A stretch of DNA of 5,869 bases from an uncultured Verrucomicrobiota bacterium (GCA_946615275.1 CAMOHV010000095.1:1-5869); one strand, 5' to 3'; counted from the first letter of the stretch, positions 1 to 5,684 are shown. The notes: generated by a model from the letters alone, not told the origin. A program made the numbers and translations.

Positions 1-945
1 GCCACCTTCATCCTCTGCGACCCCAAGGGCGGCGTCAAGCCCGGCAACATCGGCGCGAACTACGTCCTGAGGCGCCTCATCCGCCGCGCCGTGCGCTACA
101 GCCGTTTCCTCGGCATCGCCCCCGGATTCACGGCGGCACTTGCCGAGACTATCAGCGCCAAGTACAAGCACGTCTATCCTGAGCTGGAGGTGAACCTTGC
201 CTCGTGCGTCTCCGACCTCGCGGCCGAGGAGAACCGCTTCAACCAGACGCTCGACAAGGGCGCCGCCATGTTCGCCAAGGTGGCCGAGCAGCTCAAGGCG
301 CACGGACAGACGAAGATCTCCGGCAAGACGGCTTTCAAGCTCTACGACACATTCGGCTATCCGCTCGAGATGACCCTCGAACTCGCCAAGGAGCAGGGGC
401 TTGAGGTGGACGTGGAGGGCTACGAGGAGGCGAACCGCAAGCACCAGGAGCTTTCCCGCACTACCTCCGCCGGCACGTTCAAGGCTGGCCTGCAGGACAA
501 CTCGGCTGTCGTCACCCGCATGCACACGGCGACGCATCTTCTCCACGCCGCGCTCCACAAGGTCCTTGGCCCCACGGCAAACCAGAAGGGTTCCAACATC
601 ACGGCGGAGCGCCTTCGCTTCGACTTCACCTGGCCCGACAAGATGACCGACGAGCAGATTCGCGAGACCGAGGCCCTCGTGAACGAGTGGATCAAGGCCG
701 CGATCCCGGTCACCAAGAAGCTCACCACCGTGGAGGAGGCCAAGGCCGAGGGGGCCATGGCGCTCTTCGGCTCGAAGTACGGCGACGAGGTGTCGCTCTA
801 TTCGATAGGCGACGTCTCGAAGGAGATATGCTGCGGCCCGCACGTGGCGAACACGAGCGAGCTCGGAGGGTTCAAGATTCTCAAGGAGCAGTCGTCCTCG
901 GCGGGAGTGAGGCGTATCAAGGCCGTCGTTTCCAATCTGGGCTGA
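1..945 (+). CDS. alaS: Alanyl-tRNA synthetase, C-terminal half (compact form; 5' end outside window)
   Basis: Cytoplasmic enzyme that charges tRNA-Ala with alanine and hydrolyses mischarged Ser- or Gly-tRNA-Ala. The reading frame is open from base 1, and 314 residues are visible before TGA. The fragment starts in the tRNA-recognition region with the family hallmark YVLRRLIRRAVRY (about residues 21-33). It continues through the helical segment with LYDTFGYPLEMT (about 114-125) and then enters the editing domain. The zinc-site motifs of that domain are present: H175-x3-H179 in HTATHLLH, and C277-x3-H281 in CCGPH. The protein ends just after SSAGVRRIKAVV. E. coli AlaRS has roughly 100 residues of beta-barrel, with an ESGGQVGD motif, before the HxxxH motif; here only about 20 residues separate the helical part from it. 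The C-Ala domain of about 170 residues is also missing. Identity is certain. The compact architecture reads as natural because the frame is intact and the stop follows a complete editing domain. The first ATG inside the fragment (base 244) is not a start. Confidence 0.96.
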   Translation, partial: ATFILCDPKGGVKPGNIGANYVLRRLIRRAVRYSRFLGIAPGFTAALAETISAKYKHVYPELEVNLASCVSDLAAEENRFNQTLDKGAAMFAKVAEQLKAHGQTKISGKTAFKLYDTFGYPLEMTLELAKEQGLEVDVEGYEEANRKHQELSRTTSAGTFKAGLQDNSAVVTRMHTATHLLHAALHKVLGPTANQKGSNITAERLRFDFTWPDKMTDEQIRETEALVNEWIKAAIPVTKKLTTVEEAKAEGAMALFGSKYGDEVSLYSIGDVSKEICCGPHVANTSELGGFKILKEQSSSAGVRRIKAVVSNLG

Positions 946-948
946 GAC

Positions 949-970
949 ATTCTTTGCCCATTCTTTGCCC
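949..970. repeat. Two tandem copies of an 11-base unit downstream of alaS
   Basis: The unit ATTCTTTGCCC occurs at 949-959 and again directly at 960-970, just after the alaS stop and just before the -35 box of the metK promoter. No hairpin followed by a T-run is seen here, so it is not an obvious terminator. It could be a local duplication or a paired operator half-site; nothing else supports either reading. Confidence 0.6.
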
Positions 971-972
971 TC

Positions 973-1001
973 TTTACGCGCGGCGGGGTATGTGGTAAAA
1001 T
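973..1001 (+). promoter_or_regulatory. Sigma70-like promoter of metK
   Basis: A -35-like TTTACG at 973-978 is separated by exactly 17 bases from a -10-like TAAAAT at 996-1001, which matches the consensus at five of six positions. Transcription would start near 1008-1009, a few bases before the first paired base of the riboswitch aptamer (1013). That placement independently supports both calls. The preceding TGTGG gives no clean extended -10. The same GGTAAAAT string recurs upstream of pyrH. Confidence 0.6.
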
Positions 1002-1012
1002 TGACGTCGCTT

Positions 1013-1099
1013 GAAGCATCAAGAAGTGCGGGGCATGGTGCGCCGCACGCCAACCGGGCGTCAGCCGCGGTGGTCAGGGGATTTTCCCGGATGCGCTTC
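1013..1099 (+). ncRNA. SAM riboswitch aptamer, SAM-I (S-box) clan, in the metK leader
   Basis: Likely binds S-adenosylmethionine and represses metK. A four-helix fold can be drawn by hand. P1 pairs 1013-1020 with 1090-1099 with a two-base bulge (GC at 1095-1096). J1/2 is AAGAA following ATC, matching the S-box AUCAAGA signature. P2 pairs 1026-1031 with 1043-1048. P3 is CC-AA-CC (1050-1055) against GG-T-GG (1069-1073), with the stem continuing through a bulged G to a GTCA loop (1060-1063). P4 is GGG 1078-1080 with CCC 1086-1088. By alignment to the known SAM-I structure, the ligand-contacting positions are kept: U7 = T1019, G11 = G1023, C44 = C1051, A45-A46 = 1052-1053, U57 = T1071, G58 = G1072, U88 = T1092. 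P2 is short with no evident kink-turn, which resembles SAM-IV or SAM-I/IV more than classical SAM-I. A three-pair L2 (1036-1038) to J3/4 (1074-1076) pseudoknot is possible. The subclass is not settled. Confidence 0.78.
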
Positions 1100-1111
1100 G
1101 CAAGTACGAAG
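1096..1111 (+). promoter_or_regulatory. Candidate expression-platform hairpin of the metK riboswitch
   Basis: CTTCG (1096-1100) can pair with CGAAG (1107-1111) around a six-base loop. It uses the same CTTC that closes the outer part of aptamer helix P1, so the two structures exclude each other, as expected of a switch. No T-run follows, so control is more likely at translation than by termination. How this hairpin would hide or expose the ribosome binding site is not evident from the sequence. Confidence 0.35.
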
Positions 1112-1131
1112 AAAGAAAGAGAGAAGAAAAA
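1108..1131 (+). promoter_or_regulatory. Purine-only ribosome-binding region of metK
   Basis: The 24 bases before the metK ATG contain only A and G. There is no full AGGAGG; the nearest Shine-Dalgarno-like piece is GAGAAG at 1121-1126, five bases from the ATG. A weak, unstructured purine tract suits a message whose initiation is controlled by upstream RNA folding. Confidence 0.5.
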
Positions 1132-2325
1132 ATGACGAAACATGCCGCACGGCACGTTTTCACGTCCGAGTCTGTCTCGGAAGGCCATCCTGACAAGGTG
1201 GCCGACCAGATATCGGACGCCATCCTCGACGCCTGCCTCGCGCTCGACAGAAGGGCCCACGTGGCCTGCGAGACGATGGTGGGGCCGAACCTGGTGGTCA
1301 ACATGGGCGAGATCACCGCCAAGGGGTTCGAGAAGATAAACACGCAGGAGATCGCCCGCTCCGTGGTGGAGGACGTCGGCTACGACCGCCCCGAGGAGAA
1401 CTTCTCCTGGAACACGTTCAACTACATGAGCGCGATCCACGGACAGTCGCCGGACATCGCCATCGGCGTCAACCGCGACAAGGACGAGAGGCAGGGCGCC
1501 GGCGACCAGGGGATGATGTTCGGGTACGCCACGAACGAGACGCGCATGCTAATGCCGTCAACGCTCGTCTATTCGCACGACCTCCTCCGGCATTTCACCG
1601 ATCTGCGCAAGAAGGGCGCGCTCAAGTACCTCCGCCCCGACTCCAAGTGCCAGCTTTCCATCGTGTATGAGGACGGCCGCCCCGTGGAGATCGCGACGGT
1701 GGTCCTTTCGCACCAGACGACCGAGGACGGCGCCAACCGCAGGTGCTATCGCGAGATGGAGGGGATCGCCCGCGACTTCCTCGTGAAGACGAAGCTTCTC
1801 ACGCCGCGCACGAAATTCTACGTGAACCCCACAGGCAAGTTCGTCGTGGGCGGGCCGGCGGGCGACTCCGGCCTCACCGGGCGCAAGATAATCGTGGACA
1901 CGTACGGCGGCATGGCCGCACACGGCGGCGGCGCGTTCTCGGGCAAGGATCCCTCAAAGGTGGACCGCTCCGCCGCCTACTACGCCCGCTACGCCGCGAA
2001 GAACATCGTGGCCGCCGGGCTCGCCGACCGCTGCCAGATACAGGTGGCGTACGCGATAGGCGTGGACAAGCCGGTCTCCATCTGCGTGAAGACGTTCGGC
2101 ACGAACCACGGCGTCTCCAACGAGCAGATCGAGAAGGTGCTTCTTTCAGGGAAGGTGTTCGACTTTCGCCCGTGGGCGCTCATCCGCGACCTCGGCCTCA
2201 CCACGCCGAAGGGATGGAGCTACCGCGCCACCTCCAACTACGGGCATTTCGGCCGCGCCGGATTTCCGTGGGAGAAGACGGACAAAGTGGCCGCGCTCAA
2301 GAGCGAATTGAGAATTGAGAATTGA
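1132..2325 (+). CDS. metK: S-adenosylmethionine synthetase
   Basis: Makes S-adenosylmethionine from methionine and ATP in the cytoplasm, releasing phosphate and diphosphate. The product is 397 residues; the E. coli enzyme is 384. Family signatures appear in order: GHPDKVADQISDAILD (18-33, with the catalytic-type His19 and Lys22), GAGDQGMMFGYATNET (122-137, the ATP-motif hexapeptide), NPTGKFVVGGPAGDSGLTGR (about 232-251), and the glycine-rich phosphate loop GGGAFSGKDPSKVDRS (265-280). The family's C-terminal YGHFGR and FPWEKTDK motifs are also intact. The start is supported by the ATG after the purine tract and by alignment just before the conserved FTSESVSEGHPDK. The last six residues (ELRIEN) and the stop codon are written by a heptamer tandem repeat, so the natural C-terminus has probably been replaced by repeat sequence without touching the fold. 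The upstream SAM riboswitch predicts product feedback control. Confidence 0.98.
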   Translation: MTKHAARHVFTSESVSEGHPDKVADQISDAILDACLALDRRAHVACETMVGPNLVVNMGEITAKGFEKINTQEIARSVVEDVGYDRPEENFSWNTFNYMSAIHGQSPDIAIGVNRDKDERQGAGDQGMMFGYATNETRMLMPSTLVYSHDLLRHFTDLRKKGALKYLRPDSKCQLSIVYEDGRPVEIATVVLSHQTTEDGANRRCYREMEGIARDFLVKTKLLTPRTKFYVNPTGKFVVGGPAGDSGLTGRKIIVDTYGGMAAHGGGAFSGKDPSKVDRSAAYYARYAAKNIVAAGLADRCQIQVAYAIGVDKPVSICVKTFGTNHGVSNEQIEKVLLSGKVFDFRPWALIRDLGLTTPKGWSYRATSNYGHFGRAGFPWEKTDKVAALKSELRIEN

Positions 2326-2330
2326 GAATT
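2305..2330. repeat. Heptamer tandem repeat GAATTGA, 3.7 copies, overlapping the metK 3' end
   Basis: Copies lie at 2305-2311, 2312-2318, 2319-2325 and partial 2326-2330. The third copy contains the metK stop codon. The AT-rich unit contrasts with the GC-rich gene before it. The same unit recurs at 5623-5641 directly after pyrH, so this is a dispersed element and not a one-off slippage product. Confidence 0.9.
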
Positions 2331-2349
2331 ATATTGAGAGGTGATTGTA

Positions 2350-2432
2350 GAACCACTGAATACACGGAAGACACGGAAGCATGATTTCTTGTTCCAGCAA
2401 GATTTCCGTGTGTTCTGTGTGTTCCGTGGTTC
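2350..2432. repeat. Imperfect inverted repeat, 29-base arms, REP/MITE-like palindrome
   Basis: The left arm (2350-2378) and the reverse complement of the right arm (2404-2432) agree at 25 of 29 positions. Inside the 25-base spacer, TCTTG (2387-2391) pairs with CAAGA (2398-2402), so the whole element can fold as one long stem-loop. The left arm carries a direct repeat, ACACGGAAG at 2362-2370 and 2371-2379, and the right arm has matching GTGTTC-type repeats. It has no coding potential and no T-run after the right arm, so it is a poor classical terminator, though it could protect the metK mRNA 3' end. Repeats made of CACGGAA/CACGAAG-type units are, as I recall, dispersed in several GC-rich environmental lineages; that is memory, not a search. 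Confidence 0.88.
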
Positions 2433-2492
2433 AAGAAAAGGTTGCGCCCATGGCACTGGAATGTAAATGAACATAAGTGCCGGCACGGAAAA

Positions 2493-2524
2493 CCTTTCAA
2501 CCTTTCAACCTTTCAACCTTTCAA
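2493..2524. repeat. Octamer tandem repeat CCTTTCAA, four perfect copies
   Basis: Perfect copies lie at 2493-2500, 2501-2508, 2509-2516 and 2517-2524, ending 21 bases before the tex TTG start. If the upstream in-frame GTG at 2477 were used, the repeat would be translated as the low-complexity stretch FQPFNLSTFQ, which no Tex homologue I know of has. It therefore most likely lies in the tex 5' leader. Perfect short units of this sort can change copy number by slippage. Confidence 0.92.
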
Positions 2525-2533
2525 CATATAGAC

Positions 2534-2545
2534 AAGAGGCAAGAG
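2534..2545 (+). promoter_or_regulatory. Ribosome binding site that decides the tex start
   Basis: AAGAGG at 2534-2539 (five of six matches to AGGAGG) lies six bases before a TTG at 2546. No comparable site precedes the in-frame GTG at 2477. This fixes the start at TTG 2546. Confidence 0.65.
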
Positions 2546-4792
2546 TTGAACATAGAGACCATCGATGAAAGATCGGTTCTTCCGCGTCTCGCGGCGGAAC
2601 TCTCCATTTCCCCGCGCCAGATCGCAGCAGTGGCCAAGCTCCTTGGCGAGGGCGATACCATCCCGTTCATCGCCCGCTACCGCAAGGAGGCGCACGGCAA
2701 TCTGGACGAGGTGCAGATAGGCAGGATACAGGAGCGCCTTCAGTACTACGCGGAGCTAGAGGACCGGCGCAGAACGATCCTCAAGTCCATCGACGAGCAG
2801 GGCAAGCTCACCGACGAGCTGCGCGCCAAGATAGAGGCGTGCATGGTGAAGGCCGAGCTCGAGGATCTCTACCAGCCCTACAAGCCGAAGCGCCGCACGC
2901 GCGCGATGATAGCGAAGGAGAAGGGGCTCGAGCCGCTTGCCGATGCCATCTGGAGCGGCGCCGCGGACGCCGCGCAGATCGCGGCCGCCTCAGCCGAGGA
3001 CCTCCAGGGCGCGCGCGACATCATCGCCGAGCGCATCGCGGACATGGCCGAGGTGCGCCAGCTCGTGCGCCGCGCCTTCTCCACGAAGGCCGTCGTGAAG
3101 AGCGAGGTGGTCTCCCCCAGGCCGACGGAGCCGACGAAGTTCGAGCAGTACTACGACTTCTCCGAGCCGATCTCCGAGATGCCGTCGCACCGCTTCCTCG
3201 CCATCAGGCGCGGACAGAACGAGGGCGTCCTCTGGATGCGCCTCGAGGTTGACAAGGCTCCGCTCGTCGAGGACATCATCGGCATCGCGGACCGCGAGCG
3301 CGGCACATCCAAGGCGGCGGAGCAGGTGCGCCTCGCCGCCGAGGACGCCTACAAGCGCCTCGTCGCGCCGAGCTGCGAGATCGAAGTGACGATGGACAAG
3401 AAGAGCGAGGCGGACCGCGCCGCCGTGGAGGTGTTCGCGGAGAACCTGCGCCACCTCCTCCTTGCCGCGCCGCTCGGCGAGAAGCGCGTCCTCGCGATTG
3501 ACCCCGGCATCCGCACGGGGTGCAAGGTGGCGATGCTTGACGCCACGGGCAAGTTCCTCGTGAACACGGTGATCTACCCGATGCAGCGGACGGCGGAGGC
3601 GCAGGAGACGATCGCGAAGATCGTGGAGCGCTTCAAGCCGGAGGCGGTTGCGGTGGGGAACGGGACGGCCGGGCGCGAGACGGAGGCGTTCGTGAGGAGC
3701 GTCCTGAGGGCGCTCAAGGCGGACGTGATGGTGGTGTCGGTCTCCGAGGCGGGGGCGTCGGTCTACTCCGCCAGCGAGGCGGCGCGCGACGAGTTCCCAG
3801 ACCTGGACCTCACGGTGCGCGGCGCGATCTCGATAGGCCGCCGTCTTCAGGATCCGCTCGCGGAGCTTGTGAAGATCGACCCCAAGGCGATAGGCGTGGG
3901 GCAGTATCAGCACGACGTCCACCAGACGCTTCTCGGCGACAAGCTGGACGAGGTGGTGGTGTCGTGCGTGAACAAGGTGGGAGTGGAGCTGAACACGGCG
4001 TCGGCGTCGCTTCTTACGCGCGTCTCGGGGATTGGCGCGTCTCTCGCGAAGCGCATTGTGGCGTGGCGCGACGAGAACGGCGCGTTCAAGAGCCGAGACG
4101 ACCTCAGGAAGGTCTCTGGGCTGGGGCCGAAGGCGTTCGAGCAGTCGGCGGGGTTCCTGAGGATACGGGGGGCGGCGAACCCGCTCGACGCCTCGGCCGT
4201 CCATCCGGAGCGCTATGCGCTCGTGGAGAGGATGGCGGCGGACATGGGCGTGGCCGTGAGCGACCTCGTGGGCAACGCCGAGCTGGTGGGGCGCATCGAC
4301 GTGAAGCGCTACATCTCCGGCGACGTGGGCGAGCCCACTCTCAAGGACATCTTAGACGAGCTTCTCAAGCCTGGGCGCGATCCGCGGGCCGTGTTCGAGA
4401 AGCCGGCCTTCCGCGACGACGTCACGACCATCGACGACGTGCGCGAGGGCATGACGCTCGAGGGCGTCGTCACCAACGTGACGGCGTTCGGGGCGTTCGT
4501 GGACATCGGCATCCACCAGGACGGGCTTGTGCACGTCTCGGAGATAGCTGACCGCTTCGTGCGCGATCCGGCTGAGGTCGTGAAGGCGGGGGACCGTATC
4601 AAGGTGCGCGTGATAGGCGTTGACAAGGCGCGCAACCGCGTGTCGCTCTCCGCGCGCACGCAGCCGCGCACGGCGGCTGGCGCGTCGCGTCCGCACGACC
4701 AGCATCAGGGCGGCCCGCGCCGCCCGGGCGGTGACCGGGGAGGGCGCCCGCAGCGCGGCGGCTTCTCCTGCAACCCGTTCGCAAATCTCTAG
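2546..4792 (+). CDS. tex: Tex/YhgF family RNA-binding transcription accessory protein
   Basis: Cytoplasmic nucleic-acid-binding protein, conserved widely and linked by work on homologues to transcription and gene expression; the precise role is unclear. From TTG 2546 it has 748 residues; E. coli YhgF has about 773. The N-terminal Tex region has TIPFIARYRKE (38-48) and LEDLYQPYKPKRRTR (105-119). A YqgF/RNase H-like domain opens with LAIDPGIRTG around Asp319. The most conserved family block contains VSEAGASVYSASE (399-411) and GVGQYQHDV (450-458). Tandem helix-hairpin-helix elements follow near 488-545 (SGIGASLAKRIVAWR, SGLGPKAFEQ). An S1 RNA-binding domain spans about 635-705 (GVVTNVTAFGAFVDIG). 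The last 45 or so residues are a basic Arg/Gly-rich disordered tail ending CNPFANL. An alternative start at GTG 2477 would add 23 low-complexity residues and is disfavoured. No promoter is convincing upstream, so it may be read through from metK. Confidence 0.96.
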   Translation: MNIETIDERSVLPRLAAELSISPRQIAAVAKLLGEGDTIPFIARYRKEAHGNLDEVQIGRIQERLQYYAELEDRRRTILKSIDEQGKLTDELRAKIEACMVKAELEDLYQPYKPKRRTRAMIAKEKGLEPLADAIWSGAADAAQIAAASAEDLQGARDIIAERIADMAEVRQLVRRAFSTKAVVKSEVVSPRPTEPTKFEQYYDFSEPISEMPSHRFLAIRRGQNEGVLWMRLEVDKAPLVEDIIGIADRERGTSKAAEQVRLAAEDAYKRLVAPSCEIEVTMDKKSEADRAAVEVFAENLRHLLLAAPLGEKRVLAIDPGIRTGCKVAMLDATGKFLVNTVIYPMQRTAEAQETIAKIVERFKPEAVAVGNGTAGRETEAFVRSVLRALKADVMVVSVSEAGASVYSASEAARDEFPDLDLTVRGAISIGRRLQDPLAELVKIDPKAIGVGQYQHDVHQTLLGDKLDEVVVSCVNKVGVELNTASASLLTRVSGIGASLAKRIVAWRDENGAFKSRDDLRKVSGLGPKAFEQSAGFLRIRGAANPLDASAVHPERYALVERMAADMGVAVSDLVGNAELVGRIDVKRYISGDVGEPTLKDILDELLKPGRDPRAVFEKPAFRDDVTTIDDVREGMTLEGVVTNVTAFGAFVDIGIHQDGLVHVSEIADRFVRDPAEVVKAGDRIKVRVIGVDKARNRVSLSARTQPRTAAGASRPHDQHQGGPRRPGGDRGGRPQRGGFSCNPFANL

Positions 4793-4852
4793 GAAATCTT
4801 CAACGTCCGGCACGTGCGGGGATCTGTCATCAACCATCGTCGCGATTTGCAC

Positions 4853-4881
4853 TTGCGCGCGCGCGAGGAAAAGGGTAAAAT
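4853..4881 (+). promoter_or_regulatory. Sigma70-like promoter of pyrH-frr
   Basis: A weak -35-like TTGCGC (4853-4858) lies 17 bases before TAAAAT (4876-4881). The -10 string and spacing are the same as at the metK promoter. Transcription would begin near 4888, only about three bases before the GTG of pyrH at 4891. A GAGG at 4883-4886 sits four bases before the GTG and would lie outside such a transcript. Confidence 0.5.
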
Positions 4882-4890
4882 AGAGGCGTC

Positions 4891-5619
4891 GTGAAGAAAA
4901 AGCTCAAATACAAACGCATCCTTCTGAAGCTCTCCGGAGAGGTTCTCAAGAACCGGGAATCCGGGGACGCCATCGATGCGTCGCGCCTTGCGTTCATGGC
5001 GGAGCGCGTGAAGAAGATACACGCGCTGGGCGTGCAGGTGGGCATCGTCCTCGGCGGCGGCAACATCTTCCGCGGGCTCTCCGGCTCGCAGAACGGCGTG
5101 AACCGCGTGGTGGGCGACTCCATGGGCATGCTCGCGACGATCATCAACGGCCTCGCGATGATGAACGCGCTGGAGCAGATCGGCGTGCCGACGCGAGTGA
5201 TGACCGCCATCGAGATGCCGAAGCTCGCGGAGCCGTTCATCCAGCGCAAGGCCCTGAGGCATCTTGAGAAGGGCCGCGTCTGCATCTTCGCGGGCGGCAC
5301 CGGCAATCCGTATTTCTCCACCGACTCCGCCGCGGCCCTGCGCGCGAGCGAGATAGGCGCGGACGCTCTTCTCAAGGCCACCAAGGTCGACGGCATCTAC
5401 ACCGCCGACCCCATGAAGGACCCCAAGGCCAGGCGCTATGGATCGCTCAAGTACGAGACGGCGCTCGAGAAGCGCCTCAAGGTGATGGACTCGGCGGCGT
5501 TCGCGCTTTGCATGGACAACAACATCCCGATCGTGGTGTTCGACTTCTTCGACGGCGACGCCCTGGAGCGCGTCGTGAAGGGCGAGGCCGTGGGGACGCT
5601 GGTGAGCGAGAAGGGCTGA
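4891..5619 (+). CDS. pyrH: UMP kinase (uridylate kinase)
   Basis: Phosphorylates UMP to UDP with ATP, an essential cytoplasmic step of pyrimidine nucleotide synthesis. Homologues form hexamers and are regulated by GTP and UTP. It has 242 residues; E. coli PyrH has 241. Amino-acid-kinase fold motifs are in order: YKRILLKLSGE (7-17, phosphate-binding start), GGGNIFRG (55-62), NRVVGDSMGMLAT (71-83), AGGTGNPYFSTDSAAALRA (134-152, UMP and ATP binding), and KATKVDGIYTADP (162-174, nucleotide-binding loop). Start is GTG at 4891: only six residues precede the conserved YKRILLKLSGE, as expected, and the next Met (Met36) lies well beyond that motif. It lies 98 bases after tex and 80 bases before frr, the common pyrH-frr pairing, here without rpsB-tsf upstream. 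A heptamer repeat begins four bases after the stop codon. Confidence 0.97.
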   Translation: MKKKLKYKRILLKLSGEVLKNRESGDAIDASRLAFMAERVKKIHALGVQVGIVLGGGNIFRGLSGSQNGVNRVVGDSMGMLATIINGLAMMNALEQIGVPTRVMTAIEMPKLAEPFIQRKALRHLEKGRVCIFAGGTGNPYFSTDSAAALRASEIGADALLKATKVDGIYTADPMKDPKARRYGSLKYETALEKRLKVMDSAAFALCMDNNIPIVVFDFFDGDALERVVKGEAVGTLVSEKG

Positions 5620-5622
5620 GGA

Positions 5623-5641
5623 GAATTGAGAATTGAGAATT
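5623..5641. repeat. Second heptamer GAATTGA tandem repeat, 2.7 copies, after pyrH
   Basis: Copies at 5623-5629, 5630-5636 and partial 5637-5641, the same unit and orientation as at 2305-2330. Both occurrences lie at the 3' edge of a gene reading in the same direction. Here the repeat begins just after the stop codon and does not form it. Confidence 0.9.
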
Positions 5642-5684
5642 TGGCGGATGTCGGCAGTTGGATGTCGAATGTCCAGAACGATTC

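Noticed and set aside
2404..2440. Inverted repeat as rho-independent terminator of metK
   Set aside because: The right arm is followed by TCAAGAAAAGG, not a T-run, and the stem is long with mismatches and AT-rich arms.
2442..2469. Possible tex promoter, TTGCGC at 2442 and TAAATG at 2464
   Set aside because: The -10 matches poorly and the spacer is 16 bases; too weak to list beside the two better promoters.
2238..2500. Short - strand open frames through the metK-tex repeat island
   Set aside because: They translate the inverted and tandem repeats (for example a THRTHG-like stretch), so the apparent peptide is a repeat artefact.
2493..2524. Tandem octamers as a CRISPR array
   Set aside because: The unit is 8 bases with no spacers between copies and no cas gene nearby.
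2990..4204. Long open frame on the - strand (404 codons) opposite tex
   Set aside because: It is very rich in Arg, Leu and His, has no recognisable domain, and lies wholly opposite a clearly conserved gene. It is a shadow of GC-rich codon usage.
4809..4821. Palindrome GCACGTGC between tex and pyrH as terminator or operator
   Set aside because: A short self-complementary octamer with no loop and no T-run. It could be chance in GC-rich sequence, and no regulator is nearby.
4789..5396. Overlapping - strand open frames opposite pyrH
   Set aside because: They are antisense to conserved UMP kinase motifs, have no ribosome binding site and show no recognisable protein family.
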